A DNA stretch of 64,000 nucleotides from Streptomyces noursei ATCC 11455 (GCF_001704275.1 NZ_CP011533.1:5022001-5086000); one strand, 5' to 3'. Counted from the first letter of the stretch, positions 1-8,920 are shown. A program made the numbers and translations. Notes: generated by a model not told the origin, from the letters alone.

Positions 1-1
1 C

Positions 2-673
2 TTCGCCGCCTTCGCGGCCGAACTCACCGACCGTCGCCGCCCCGGCGGCCCGTTCGCGGCGCTGTGCATCAACGGCCGCCGCTGGTTCCGCTATCAGTCC
101 GTCTACTACGACACCCCCGACCTGCGCTCTTTCCACGACCACCGGCGGAACAACCTGCTCCGCTTCAAGATCCGCGAGCGGCTCTACGCGGACACCGGTG
201 AGCGGCAGTTCGAGGTCAAGCTCAAGGGGGAGCACGGCCGGACGGTCAAGCACCGCCGTCCGCTGATGCCCGGCGACCCGGCCCTCGGCCCGGCCCCACG
301 CGACTTCCTCGCCGCCGTGCTCGACCGCTCCTACGGCATCGAGGCACCCACCGAACTGGGCCGCTCCATCGAGACCGACTACCAACGGGCCACCTTCGTC
401 GCCGACGGCCAGCGCGTCACCTGCGACGCCGCGCTGGTCTGCCGCGACCTGGAGACCGGCCGCACCGTGCGGGCCGACGGCGGCCTGGTCGTCGTCGAGA
501 CCAAGACCTCCGGCCGGCTCACCGAGGCCGACCGGCTGCTGACCGGATACGGCGTCCAGGCCGCGGACTTCACCAAGTACTGCGGCGGGCTGTCGGCGCT
601 CCGCCCCCACCTGTACGCCAACCACTGGCGCGGCCCGGTCCGGACCGCCTTCCCCGCCGCCACGGCGGCCTGA
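2..673 (+). CDS. VTC domain-containing protein (5' end outside window)
   Basis: This is the C-terminal part of a VTC-domain protein, the fold found in polyphosphate polymerase catalytic subunits and in bacterial proteins of unknown substrate. Reading from base 2 there is an open frame with YQSVYYDTPDLRSF, LLRFKIRERLY and QFEVKLKGEHGRTVKHRR, the basic and acidic tunnel-lining strands typical of the family, and later VVVETKTSGRLTEADRLL and FTKYCGGL near the end. The start lies upstream of the window; an internal ATG at 266 is not the true start because the family-defining residues precede it. In Streptomyces such proteins are often encoded beside CotH-like or membrane proteins, but that neighbour is not visible here. 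The specific activity (polyphosphate synthesis or other) cannot be decided. Confidence 0.8.
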   Translation, partial: FAAFAAELTDRRRPGGPFAALCINGRRWFRYQSVYYDTPDLRSFHDHRRNNLLRFKIRERLYADTGERQFEVKLKGEHGRTVKHRRPLMPGDPALGPAPRDFLAAVLDRSYGIEAPTELGRSIETDYQRATFVADGQRVTCDAALVCRDLETGRTVRADGGLVVVETKTSGRLTEADRLLTGYGVQAADFTKYCGGLSALRPHLYANHWRGPVRTAFPAATAA

Positions 674-847
674 GGCCGTGCGCGGGGCGGCGGCACGCAC
701 GGGGCGCCGCGGATCCTGACGATGCCCGGGGGCAGTCACCCCACCCCCGGGCATCCCTGGAGTTTCCTACAGGACCGTAGACATTCTGTCCGCGCGCGTG
801 GTGAGCGCCATACACAGTGTCGGTACCGGCCGACGGACCGTGATCCC

Positions 848-853
848 TAGGCT
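848..853 (+). promoter_or_regulatory. Possible -10 element (TAGGCT) before the aminotransferase gene
   Basis: TAGGCT fits the actinobacterial TANNNT -10 pattern and would give a leader of about 55 nt to the GTG at 914. I see no good -35 hexamer. The 674-847 stretch holds nothing else I can name. Confidence 0.3.
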
Positions 854-913
854 GGGGGCCGTTCGCCGCTCTGTCCGGCGGCGGAACCGAGCGACCGATC
901 CGAGGTACTGACC

Positions 914-2323
914 GTGACCACGACGCACCCCGACCCCGCAGCAAACGACAACAGCGGCGCGAAGCCCTTCCCGGGAAAGGCGGTGGCGGGCGACGGGCGG
1001 GCAGTGAAGGCCGCCGACCGCGCGCACGTCTTCCACTCCTGGTCCGCCCAGGGCCTGATCGACCCGCTGCCGATCGCCGGTGCCGAGGGTTCGTACTTCT
1101 GGGACTACGACGGCAACCGCTACCTCGACTTCTCCTCCCAGCTGGTCAACACCAACATCGGCCACCAGCACCCCAAGGTCGTCGCGGCCATCCAGGAGCA
1201 GGCCGGCAAGCTGTGCACGCTCGCCCCGGGCTTCGCCGTGGACGTCCGCTCCGAGGCCGCCCGGCTGATCGCCGAGCGCACCCCCGGCGACCTCGACAAG
1301 ATCTTCTTCACCAACGGCGGCGCCGAGGCGGTGGAGAACGCGGTCCGGATGGCCCGGCTGCACACCGGCCGCCCCAAGGTGCTGTCCACCTACCGCTCGT
1401 ACCACGGCGCCACCGCCGCCGCGATCAACCTCACCGGTGACCCGCGTCGCTGGCCCTCCGACAACGCCTCGGCCGGCGTCGTCCACTTCTGGGGCCCGTT
1501 CCTCTACCGCTCGCCGTTCCACGCCGAGAACGAGGCCCAGGAGTGCGAGCGCGCCCTGGCCCACCTGGAACAGACCATCGCTTTCGAGGGTCCCCAGTCG
1601 ATCGCGGCGATCATCCTGGAGACCATCCCCGGCACCGCCGGCATCATGACCCCGCCGCCCGGCTACCTCGCCGGCGTCCGCGAGATCTGCGACCGCCACG
1701 GCATCGTCTTCATCCTCGACGAGGTGATGGCCGGCTTCGGCCGTACGGGCCACTGGTTCGCCGCCGACCACTTCGGCGTCACCCCCGACCTGCTGACCTT
1801 CGCCAAGGGCGTCAACTCCGGCTACGTCCCGCTCGGCGGCGTCGCCATCAGCGCCGAGATCGCCGCCACCTTCGACCAGCGCCCCTACCCCGGCGGCCTC
1901 ACCTACTCCGGCCACCCGCTGGCCTGCGCCTCCGCCGTCGCCACGATCAACGCGATGGCCGAGGAGCGGATCGTGGAGAACGCCGCGGAGATCGGCGAGA
2001 AGGTCATCGGCCCCGCGCTGCGCGAGATCGCCGACCGCCACCCCTCGGTCGGCGAGGTCCGCGGCCTGGGCGTCTTCTGGGCCCTGGACCTGGTCCGCAG
2101 CAAGGAGACCCGCGAGCCGCTGGTGCCCTACAACGCGGCCGGCGCCGACAACGCCCCGATGGCCGAGTTCGCCGCGGCCTGCAAGCGCGGTGGCCTGTGG
2201 CCGTTCGTGAACATGAATCGCACCCACGTCGTCCCGGCCTGCACCATCACCGAGGCCGAGGCCAAGGAGGGCCTGGCCGCCCTCGACGCGGCCCTGACCG
2301 TCGCCGACGCGCACACCGTCTGA
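914..2323 (+). CDS. Class III (aspartate family) PLP-dependent aminotransferase
   Basis: The 469-residue protein has the full class III (ornithine/omega-amino acid) aminotransferase fold. Visible are the phosphate-binding FFTNGGAEAVENAVRMAR (about 131-148), SYHGATAAA (162-170), the cofactor-binding LDEVMAGFGRTG (Asp269) and the Schiff-base lysine in TFAKGVNSGYVPLGG (Lys298). Length is normal for the family. The start is the GTG at 914, preceded by a GAGGT-like site. It transfers amino groups from an amine or omega-amino acid to a keto acid in the cytoplasm; the substrate cannot be read from sequence. A GC-rich hairpin follows at 2348-2382, and a GntR regulator lies downstream on the same strand, which may control it. 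It could belong to amine, beta-alanine or GABA catabolism; this is inference. Confidence 0.88.
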   Translation: MTTTHPDPAANDNSGAKPFPGKAVAGDGRAVKAADRAHVFHSWSAQGLIDPLPIAGAEGSYFWDYDGNRYLDFSSQLVNTNIGHQHPKVVAAIQEQAGKLCTLAPGFAVDVRSEAARLIAERTPGDLDKIFFTNGGAEAVENAVRMARLHTGRPKVLSTYRSYHGATAAAINLTGDPRRWPSDNASAGVVHFWGPFLYRSPFHAENEAQECERALAHLEQTIAFEGPQSIAAIILETIPGTAGIMTPPPGYLAGVREICDRHGIVFILDEVMAGFGRTGHWFAADHFGVTPDLLTFAKGVNSGYVPLGGVAISAEIAATFDQRPYPGGLTYSGHPLACASAVATINAMAEERIVENAAEIGEKVIGPALREIADRHPSVGEVRGLGVFWALDLVRSKETREPLVPYNAAGADNAPMAEFAAACKRGGLWPFVNMNRTHVVPACTITEAEAKEGLAALDAALTVADAHTV

Positions 2324-2347
2324 GTCCGCCCGCCGGGCGACAGCTCC

Positions 2348-2382
2348 GCGCGGCCCCCACCCCTCGTGGGCGGGGGCCGCGC
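2348..2382 (+). terminator. Hairpin terminator after the aminotransferase gene
   Basis: GCGCGGCCCCC pairs perfectly with GGGGGCCGCGC around a short loop that can pair further. It starts 25 bases after the stop codon and ends immediately before the parS doublet. There is no U-tract, as is common in high-GC actinobacteria. Confidence 0.6.
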
Positions 2383-2383
2383 G

Positions 2384-2411
2384 GTTTCACGTGAAACGCT
2401 TCACGTGAAAC
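2384..2411. promoter_or_regulatory. parS: Two abutting parS (ParB-binding) sites
   Basis: GTTTCACGTGAAAC at 2384-2397 is the exact 14-bp palindrome known as Streptomyces parS. It is followed without any gap by GCTTCACGTGAAAC at 2398-2411, which differs at one outer position. ParB binds such sites near oriC, spreads, and drives chromosome segregation with ParA during sporulation. The doublet lies in the intergenic region upstream of the GntR gene, between a terminator hairpin and a candidate -10 (TATGGT, 2430-2435), so the second copy overlaps where the -35 would fall. Confidence 0.9.
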
Positions 2412-2429
2412 CACGACAATCGCCTCGCC

Positions 2430-2435
2430 TATGGT
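2430..2435 (+). promoter_or_regulatory. Candidate -10 element of the GntR gene
   Basis: TATGGT matches TANNNT and lies about 50 nt before the ATG at 2486. The matching -35 position (about 2407-2412) overlaps the second parS copy, so ParB could hinder RNA polymerase here. This is inference from spacing only. Confidence 0.4.
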
Positions 2436-2485
2436 GGGGAGGGCCGCTGCCACCGCGGTCGTGGACGTCGAAGGAGACGCACCGA

Positions 2486-3163
2486 ATGGCCCCGGGCCCG
2501 GACAGCTCAGTGATACGGCGCAGCACCCTGCGCGAGCAGATCGCCGACGCGCTGCGCGACGAGATCCTGGCCGGCCGGCTGCCGTCCGGCCACCCCTTCA
2601 CCGTCAAGGAGATCGCCGACCAGTACGGCGTCTCCGCGACGCCGGTGCGCGAGGCGCTGCTCGACCTGTGCGCCCAGGGCCTGCTCGACGTCGAACAGCA
2701 CCGCGGCTTCAAGGTGCACGCCTACACCGCCGACGACTTCCGCGCCATGGTCGAGGCCCGCACCCTGATCATCGAGGGCATCTTCCGCAGCAACGCCGAA
2801 CGGGCCCTGCTGGTCACCCCCGCCGAGGTGCTGATCTCCATCCGCCGTCGCGCCGAGGAGGCCGAACGCGCCGCCCGGGCCGGCGACCTGGACGTCCTCA
2901 TCGGCTACGACCTGCGGTTCTGGCGCGAGCTGAGCGGCATCGTCCAGAACCCCTACATCAGCGACTTCCTGGACCGGATCCGCGTCCAGACCTGGATGTT
3001 CGCGGTGCCGCTGCTGCGTCGCGATCCGCGCCTGCGGGGCGGTCTGTGGCACGGCCACAGCGAATTGGCCGACGCCCTGCTGCGGCACGACCTGCCGGAC
3101 GCCCAGCGGCTGATCGCGGAGTACAACGAGCACTCCCTTGCTCTCGTGGGAACGGCCGGCTAG
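2486..3163 (+). CDS. GntR family (FadR/FCD subfamily) transcriptional regulator
   Basis: The 225-residue protein starts at the ATG at 2486, chosen because AAGGAG lies 10 nt upstream; an upstream in-frame extension would run through the parS sites. It has an N-terminal winged helix (LREQIADALRDEILAGRLPSG, then FTVKEIADQYGVSATPVREA, about residues 12-55) and a C-terminal all-helical FCD-type ligand domain. FCD metal-site residues are only partly conserved (YDLRFWREL, HSELADALLRHD). It most likely represses genes for uptake or catabolism of a small organic acid; the aminotransferase immediately upstream is a candidate target. Its promoter is entangled with the parS doublet. Confidence 0.85.
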   Translation: MAPGPDSSVIRRSTLREQIADALRDEILAGRLPSGHPFTVKEIADQYGVSATPVREALLDLCAQGLLDVEQHRGFKVHAYTADDFRAMVEARTLIIEGIFRSNAERALLVTPAEVLISIRRRAEEAERAARAGDLDVLIGYDLRFWRELSGIVQNPYISDFLDRIRVQTWMFAVPLLRRDPRLRGGLWHGHSELADALLRHDLPDAQRLIAEYNEHSLALVGTAG

Positions 3164-3259
3164 CACTACGCTGTCCCGACCATCGGCCGTAATGGGCCGT
3201 ACCCATGGCTGTACGTGCGCCGGTGCCCCATGCCCCCGACCGGAAGCGAGCCCTCACCC

Positions 3260-3910
3260 GTGGCATGTGATCTGTGGCTGGTACCCCTCGTCGACGTGCT
3301 GTGCCACAGCCCCGACAACCCGTTCTCCGAAGAGATCGCCGCCTACAACGACGCCCTGGTGGGCGCCGGCCTGCCGGAGATCCCGGTCTTCAGCTACATG
3401 CCGGGCCTGTCCGGCGACGTGGCGCCGGTCGCCGGCTTCGACTACGACGCGCTGCACTTCCTGCGCCGCGCCTACCTGCTGCGGCTGTGCGGTCTGGAGG
3501 TGACCCCGGTCGACGAACTCGGCGGCGACTACGAGCAGTTGCTGGAGATGTTCGAGACCACCGCGCAGCAGTCCCACCTGGTCTGGCACTACGACCACGC
3601 GGGCGCGTACGTCCCGGTCGACTTCCCGCACCCGCTCGCCACCGAGGAACTGCTGGCCGGCGGCGGCCCGCTGGGCTCCTCCCACGGACTGCTGCGGGAC
3701 CTCGAACTGGTCGCCCCGGCGCTGGGCATCGACCCGGCCAACCCGCCGGCCGCCCCCGCGCCGCCGGCCGGCCCCACCTCCCTGGAGGAACGGGCCACCG
3801 CGGTTCCCCCGGACGACGGCCCGTTCGCCCGGGAACGGCACGTCTGGCTCGGACTGCACGCCGCCGCCACCCGGAGCCTGGGCCAGGGCTCCATGATCGT
3901 CTTCAGCTGA
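3260..3910 (+). CDS. Conserved hypothetical protein
   Basis: I do not recognise a named domain. Starting at GTG 3260 (a GGAAGCGAG site lies about 10 nt upstream; ATG 3230 is an alternative start), the protein has 216 residues. It opens with CDLWLVPLVDVL and is rich in aromatic and acidic residues, with no membrane segment or signal peptide. A Pro/Ala-rich linker near residues 155-172 separates a C-terminal piece ending in LGQGSMIVFS. Codon use and third-position GC are typical of real genes. A possible promoter -10 (TACGCT, 3167-3172) lies just after the GntR gene. It is convergent with the SLATT-type gene. Function unknown; probably cytoplasmic. Confidence 0.7.
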   Translation: MACDLWLVPLVDVLCHSPDNPFSEEIAAYNDALVGAGLPEIPVFSYMPGLSGDVAPVAGFDYDALHFLRRAYLLRLCGLEVTPVDELGGDYEQLLEMFETTAQQSHLVWHYDHAGAYVPVDFPHPLATEELLAGGGPLGSSHGLLRDLELVAPALGIDPANPPAAPAPPAGPTSLEERATAVPPDDGPFARERHVWLGLHAAATRSLGQGSMIVFS

Positions 3911-3917
3911 GCGCACC

Positions 3918-3967
3918 GGACCGGCGGGGCGCCCCGCCCCGGCCCCGCCGGGCACCCGGCCGGTCCG
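3918..3967. terminator. Likely bidirectional terminator between convergent genes
   Basis: GGACCGGC and GCCGGTCC pair across a GC-rich centre that itself contains GCGGGGCGCCCCGC. It fills the 60-base gap between the converging genes. Confidence 0.4.
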
Positions 3968-3970
3968 CGC

Positions 3971-4783
3971 TCAGCGCGGAGCCTCCGGCGGCCGCTGCCG
4001 CGGCATGTTCGGCCGTGTGCCGGGCGGTCGCAGGAACCGCCCCGAGTGCCCCGGGCCCTCCGGCCGCGCCCCTGCCCACGGCAGCACCGCATGCGTGGCC
4101 TGCGGCAGCGGGGCGGACCGGAACTCCACCATCCAGTCCGCCGTCTCCGTGCGGACCAACTCCCCGATGTCCTCGTTGAACCGCCGCAGCACGCCCAGGC
4201 AGCGCTCCGCCGCCTCGCTCGCGGTGCCCTCCGTCGGCCCCAGCACCTCCCGCACGCTCTCCGTCGCCCAGTCGAACTGCAGCGCCTCCAGCCGCCGGTG
4301 GATCGCCTGTGCGGTGGCCAGGTCCCGCATCCAGCCCGCGGTCACCCCGAAGTACCGGTCGCAGCCCACGCACACGGCCGCCAGCAGCAGCGTCAGCGCG
4401 CCCCAGGGCGCCCCGTGCTCCCAGACGCCGGCGAGGTCGAGCAACGGCAGCGCGCCGCCCGCGGTCACCCCGGCGGCGGCCCCCAGCCGCAGCGCCCGCG
4501 CCCCGCGGCGCTTGGTCAGCCGGTCGCGCAGGTACCAGTCGGCGGTGCGCAGCGCACCCTCCTCGCTCCACAGGTACAGCGCGTCCAGCCGGTTGCCCGG
4601 TTCCCCCCAGTCGCCGTGCGGGAACGCCCGCCCCACGAGGTCGCCGCGACCCCGGAGCGGGCCGGCGGGGCGCCGCCCCGGCCGGCCCTGGTTCCGGTGG
4701 CGGTCCGGGGACCGCCCGCGACCCCGGTCGGGCCCGCCCTCGCCCCAAGGGGGCCCCTCGGGCTGCATCTCCGGCTGACTCAC
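3971..4783 (-). CDS. SLATT-type two-transmembrane protein (DUF4231-like)
   Basis: The start is a GTG at 4783 with AGGGAG about 7 nt upstream; longer readings to 5041 run into non-coding sequence. The 270-residue protein has a charged N-terminus, [20 protein letters not shown], a basic stretch ([14 protein letters not shown]), then two hydrophobic helices ([19 protein letters not shown] and [14 protein letters not shown]), followed by [18 protein letters not shown] and a soluble helical tail. This layout is that of SLATT/DUF4231 proteins, membrane effectors that elsewhere pair with nucleotide-sensing enzymes in conflict systems. Here no SMODS, SLOG or caspase partner is adjacent; it stands alone between a hypothetical gene and purD. 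Role uncertain. Confidence 0.65.
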   Translation of the reverse strand: MSQPEMQPEGPPWGEGGPDRGRGRSPDRHRNQGRPGRRPAGPLRGRGDLVGRAFPHGDWGEPGNRLDALYLWSEEGALRTADWYLRDRLTKRRGARALRLGAAAGVTAGGALPLLDLAGVWEHGAPWGALTLLLAAVCVGCDRYFGVTAGWMRDLATAQAIHRRLEALQFDWATESVREVLGPTEGTASEAAERCLGVLRRFNEDIGELVRTETADWMVEFRSAPLPQATHAVLPWAGARPEGPGHSGRFLRPPGTRPNMPRQRPPEAPR

Positions 4784-5072
4784 CCGTGCGCTCCCTCGTA
4801 CGCGGATCCGTGGGGTGCGCGCATGGCCTACCCAAGATCCGCGCACCGCTCCTTTCCTACCGCCGAACGGCTGGCCTCTGTCCCAAGATCGCCCGGTTTC
4901 CGCCCGGAAGTGGTGCGGGATCCGGTATAGGACGTTCGCGGATCTCACCCGAAAGAGTTGCCGCGGTGCCGGTGTACGCCGGGGGACGCCGCCGGCACCG
5001 GCGGTTTCCGGCCCGGGACCGCCCTTGTGCGATCGGGGCACGCCCGGCGGTCGGCCGGTTGGTGCGTTCGTC

Positions 5073-5078
5073 TAGGCT
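5073..5078 (+). promoter_or_regulatory. -10 element for leaderless purD transcript
   Basis: TAGGCT is followed after exactly 7 nt by the purD GTG, which places the expected transcription start at or within a base of the start codon. No Shine-Dalgarno sequence is present. Confidence 0.55.
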
Positions 5079-5085
5079 GCACTCC

Positions 5086-6342
5086 GTGAAGGTCCTCGTC
5101 ATCGGCGGCGGCGCCCGCGAACACGCCCTGTGCCGCTCTCTGTCCCTCGACCCCGACGTCACCGCGCTGCACTGCGCCCCCGGCAACGCCGGCATCGGCG
5201 AGGTGGCCGAACTGCACGGGGTCGACGCCCTCGACGGCCGGGCGGTGGCCGACCTCGCCGTCGAGCTGGCGGCCGACCTCGTCGTCGTCGGCCCCGAGGC
5301 CCCGCTGGTGGCGGGCGTCGCGGACGCGGTGCGCGAGCGCGGCATCCCGGTCTTCGGCCCCTCGGCGCGGGCCGCCGAGCTGGAGGGCTCCAAGGCGTTC
5401 GCCAAGGACGTGATGGCCGCCGCGGGCGTGCCGACCGCCCGCAGCTACGTCTGCACCACCCCGGAGGAGATCGACTACGCCCTGGACGCCTTCGGTGCCC
5501 CGTACGTCGTCAAGGACGACGGCCTGGCGGCCGGCAAGGGCGTCGTCGTCACCGAGGACGTCGCGGCCGCCCGCGCCCATGCGCTCAGCTGCGACCGCGT
5601 CGTGATCGAGGAGTTCCTCGACGGGCCGGAGGTCTCGCTCTTCGCCGTCACCGACGGCGAGACCGTCGTCCCGCTCCAGCCCGCCCAGGACTTCAAACGC
5701 GCCCACGACGGCGACGCCGGCCCCAACACCGGTGGCATGGGTGCCTACAGCCCGTTGCCCTGGGCCGACCCCAAGCTGGTCGACGAGGTGCTGCAGACCG
5801 TCCTGCAGCCCACCGTCGACGAGCTGCGGCGCCGCGGCACCCCCTTCTCGGGGCTGCTCTACGCGGGCCTGGCGATCACCTCCCGCGGGATCCGCGTGAT
5901 CGAGTTCAACGCGCGCTTCGGCGACCCGGAGACCCAGGTCGTGCTGGCCCGTCTGAAGACCCCGCTGTCCGGCCTGCTGCACGCCGCCGCCACCGGCACC
6001 CTCGCCGCCGTCCCGCCGCTGCGCTGGCGCGACGGCGCCGCGGTCACCGTCGTCATCGCCTCCCACAACTACCCGGGCACCCCGCGCACCGGCGACCCGA
6101 TCGAGGGCCTGGCGGAGGTCGCGGAGCAGGACGCCCCCGACGCCTACGTGCTGCACGCCGGGACCCGGCGCGACGCGTCCGGCGCGGTGCTCAGCGCGGG
6201 CGGCCGGGTGCTGTCCGTCACGGCCACCGGCGCCGACCTGGCCACCGCCCGGGAGCGCGCCTACCGCGCGGTCGGCCGGATCTCCCTGGACGGTTCGCAC
6301 CACCGCACCGACATCGCCGCGAAGGCGGCGGCGGGGGAGTAG
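5086..6342 (+). CDS. purD: Phosphoribosylamine-glycine ligase
   Basis: PurD makes glycinamide ribonucleotide from phosphoribosylamine, glycine and ATP, step 2 of purine synthesis. The 418-residue length matches the family. Visible are the N-terminal [47 protein letters not shown], the ATP-grasp strand [16 protein letters not shown], the glycine-rich [10 protein letters not shown] and [13 protein letters not shown]. The GTG at 5086 is set by the conserved N-terminus and by a -10 element 7 nt upstream, suggesting a leaderless mRNA. It is not in an operon with the other pur genes: a 453-base region with a strong inverted repeat follows, and purC comes 6.5 kb later. Confidence 0.97.
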   Translation: MKVLVIGGGAREHALCRSLSLDPDVTALHCAPGNAGIGEVAELHGVDALDGRAVADLAVELAADLVVVGPEAPLVAGVADAVRERGIPVFGPSARAAELEGSKAFAKDVMAAAGVPTARSYVCTTPEEIDYALDAFGAPYVVKDDGLAAGKGVVVTEDVAAARAHALSCDRVVIEEFLDGPEVSLFAVTDGETVVPLQPAQDFKRAHDGDAGPNTGGMGAYSPLPWADPKLVDEVLQTVLQPTVDELRRRGTPFSGLLYAGLAITSRGIRVIEFNARFGDPETQVVLARLKTPLSGLLHAAATGTLAAVPPLRWRDGAAVTVVIASHNYPGTPRTGDPIEGLAEVAEQDAPDAYVLHAGTRRDASGAVLSAGGRVLSVTATGADLATARERAYRAVGRISLDGSHHRTDIAAKAAAGE

Positions 6343-6795
6343 CGCGGGGCGGTGCCCGACCGCTCCCTGCCGCTCGCCGGCCGCTGCCGCGACAACCACG
6401 ACATCTGAGGCATATGTCATTTCCCCGGCATATGCCTCAGGTGCGTCATGGGCCTTTCCGTCCGCCGGAAGCGGCCCAGACCCGCCCGCCGTCGGTTCAC
6501 GGCTTTACCCAAAGCCATTCCATCGAGTGACCATGCGGGTATCCAGCTGACGAACCCCGCACCCCCAACTATGGTGCCGCGCAAGCGTCCTGCGGTCGCG
6601 GTGCCGGAATCCGGGGTCCGCCACCCCGGCCGCGTCCGGCAACTGGCCCACCGACATTGCGATGTCAGTGGCCGGTGCCACAGTGGTGGGGAGCGGGCAC
6701 GCTCTCCCGCCCGCACACCGCACGACCGTCGTTCGTCCGTCCGTCCCGCGTTCTTCCGTCCCGTTCCGTCAGGACCGCAGGGGGTGTACAGGCTC
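6343..6795. other. Intergenic region after purD with a 12-bp perfect inverted repeat
   Basis: No convincing gene. The main structure is the palindrome at 6405-6440. A weaker GACAT/ATGTC pair lies at about 6652-6665, and the stretch close to 6796 probably carries the promoter and leader of the next gene. Confidence 0.5.
6405..6440. repeat. Perfect 12-bp inverted repeat with CATATG cores
   Basis: CTGAGGCATATG (6405-6416) and CATATGCCTCAG (6429-6440) are exact reverse complements separated by 12 nt. Each arm also contains the self-complementary CATATG. It could be a dimer operator or a purD terminator hairpin; the AT-rich arm ends and lack of U-tract favour an operator. Confidence 0.7.
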
Positions 6796-8742
6796 GTGGC
6801 AAGTCCGGAAACAGGCGTCCTGGTGGCGCGTGCCCGCGCCCTCGCGGTGCTCCGCGTCCGCGGTGCGGCGCTGGCGGTGGCCCTGCTGCCGGCCGCGGCC
6901 GCCGTGGTGCTCCTCGTGGGCGGCGCCACCGGCCGGCTCGGCACCGAGGGCGGCTGGGCGGTCGCCCGCTGGGCGGTCGGCGGGCTCACCGTGCTCAGCC
7001 TCGTGCTGGCCGCCCTGGTCTCCGTCGTCGTCGCCCGCGCCCGCCCCGCGCTCAGCCCCTCCGTGCCGATCGCCGAGGACGCCGCCCCGGACCTCTACCG
7101 CCTGGTCCGCGATCTGGCCGACCGCCTCGACGTCCCGGCCCCCTCGGCGATAGCGCTCACCCCGGACTGCGACAGCTGGCTGGAGGACCGCACGCACCGC
7201 GCCCACGGCCCGCCGCGGGCCGGCCGCCGGTCGCCCGAGGCCCCGGTCCTGGTCATCGGTTCGCCGTTCCTGTGGTGGATGCGGGTCGCCGAGCTGCGCG
7301 CCCTGCTCGCCCCCGTCGTCGCCGGCACCGGCCCGTCCGCGCACCCGGACATAGCGGCCGCCCGCCGCTTCATCCGCGGGCTGGACGCGGCCGCCGGGGT
7401 CGCCGCCCGCGCCCGGGGCCCGCTGCGCACCCTCCCCCTCCGCTTCGTCGGCCGGGTCGCCCGGCTGCTGTTGCGCGCCGCCCGCGAGCACGCCACGCTC
7501 ATGGAGCGCGGGGTCGCCGCCGCCGCCTCCGAGCGCGCCCAGGGCGTCGACTACGGCCTGCGGATCGTCGCCCAGGAGCAGGTCGGCCTGGCATACGCGG
7601 GCTGGGACCGCCTGCTGACCAGGGTCGCGCTGCCCGCCTGGCGGCTGGGCCGCTGGCCCTCCCGGCTGGACGCCGGCGTGGTCTCCGCGCTCACCGAGCT
7701 CTCCCGCCGGGACCGCCTCGCCGAGGGGTTCGCCTCCCGCCTCGGCGAGCGGCCCGCCTGCGACCTCCTTGAGGAGCCCGGCACCATCGACCGCGCCGCC
7801 TCCCTGCTGGCCGCCCGGCTCTTCCACGGCGGCCCGGCCGAGCCCGGCCCGGACTGGTCGCCGGTCGGCTGGCAGCAGTACCCACAGGAGATCGTGGACC
7901 GGAAGTGGCGCCTGGAGGCCGCCCGGCTGCACCGCGTCCTCGACGCCCTCCCGCCGACCGGCGCCGCCGACCTCGCCCCGGAGGCCCCGGACGCGTCCCG
8001 TGCGCCGGACCGCCCCGCCGCCCCCGCCGATGCCCCGAGCGCCGCCCCGGCCCCCGCCCCCGCGCCGCCCCTCACCTACGCCGGCGCCCGTGCCCGTACG
8101 CCGGCCGCCCACCACCCCGCGGGCCTTCCCCGGGCGCTCGACGCCGCCCCCGGGCTCTCCGCCGCCCCGGGCGCTCCGCTCCGTTCGCACGCCGACGACC
8201 CCGAGGCGCAGGCCGGCTCCCCGCTCGCCGACGAGCCACCCGTCTCCCCCGTCCCGCCCGTCGCCCCGACCCTGGCCCGGGTCATCGACCGGCTGGCCCG
8301 CGACACCGACGCCGGCGATCTGCTCGCCGCCCGGCTCGGCGCCGAGGTCGCCCGCGAGGAGCGCGAGGAGGCCGCCCGCCAGGCCGCCCGGGACAGCGCG
8401 ACGAGGACCGCCGGCAGCGGCACCGGCGGCACCGACATCGCCTGGGGCGACGGCCTGGCCGACGGCGGCCTCCCGCTCTTCCCCCTGCAACCGCCCCGCA
8501 CGGCCCGCGAACTCCTCGCCGACCACGTCACGGCGATGGTCTGCTGCGCCGCGGTGGACACCGCCGGTGCCGCCCCCGGCCTGGACTGGCTCGACGGCCC
8601 GGCCCTCCTCGTGGACGGCGCCCGCCGCGCGGACCTGGGCCGCCCCGTCCTCAGCCTGGTCGACGACGGCGACGCCGAACCGCTCCGCGGCTGGCTGCAC
8701 CGCGTCGGTGTCCGCCCGGAGAAGCCGGTCCGGCTGGCCTGA
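6796..8742 (+). CDS. Membrane protein resembling a catalytically dead M48 peptidase
   Basis: The chosen GTG at 6796 follows an AGGGGG site by about 11 nt (GTG 6784 is an alternative). The 648-residue protein has two N-terminal membrane helices (about 15-45 and 55-80), then DLYRLVRDLADRLDVPAPSA and VLVIGSPFLWWMRVAELRAL, the arrangement of M48 (HtpX-like) peptidases. The following stretch, where HExxH should be, reads APVVAG, so the zinc site is missing. A helical region (ERAQGVDYGLRIVAQEQ) follows, then a long Pro/Ala-rich low-complexity tail (about 400-560). I infer a pseudo-protease or scaffold at the membrane; no substrate or partner is visible. It may simply be an actinobacterial family of its own. 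Confidence 0.6.
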   Translation: MASPETGVLVARARALAVLRVRGAALAVALLPAAAAVVLLVGGATGRLGTEGGWAVARWAVGGLTVLSLVLAALVSVVVARARPALSPSVPIAEDAAPDLYRLVRDLADRLDVPAPSAIALTPDCDSWLEDRTHRAHGPPRAGRRSPEAPVLVIGSPFLWWMRVAELRALLAPVVAGTGPSAHPDIAAARRFIRGLDAAAGVAARARGPLRTLPLRFVGRVARLLLRAAREHATLMERGVAAAASERAQGVDYGLRIVAQEQVGLAYAGWDRLLTRVALPAWRLGRWPSRLDAGVVSALTELSRRDRLAEGFASRLGERPACDLLEEPGTIDRAASLLAARLFHGGPAEPGPDWSPVGWQQYPQEIVDRKWRLEAARLHRVLDALPPTGAADLAPEAPDASRAPDRPAAPADAPSAAPAPAPAPPLTYAGARARTPAAHHPAGLPRALDAAPGLSAAPGAPLRSHADDPEAQAGSPLADEPPVSPVPPVAPTLARVIDRLARDTDAGDLLAARLGAEVAREEREEAARQAARDSATRTAGSGTGGTDIAWGDGLADGGLPLFPLQPPRTARELLADHVTAMVCCAAVDTAGAAPGLDWLDGPALLVDGARRADLGRPVLSLVDDGDAEPLRGWLHRVGVRPEKPVRLA

Positions 8743-8920
8743 GCCCGGGGACCGGCGACCGCCGACGCCGGCTGAATGTTCCCTTCCAGTTCGCGCTTCG
8801 GGGCAAGGGCACCTAAATTCACGACGAAGGGTGACGAAGTGAGTGCGTAATGTGATGTGCTGGGGGATGGGTAAGGCCCGGTCGGCCGCGGCCATGGGGG
8901 ACGCGGGAGGGGAGTGGAAG

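Noticed and set aside
2366..2485. N-terminal extension of the GntR protein
   Set aside because: It would be translated through the parS doublet, while ATG 2486 has AAGGAG at the right distance and gives a normal family length.
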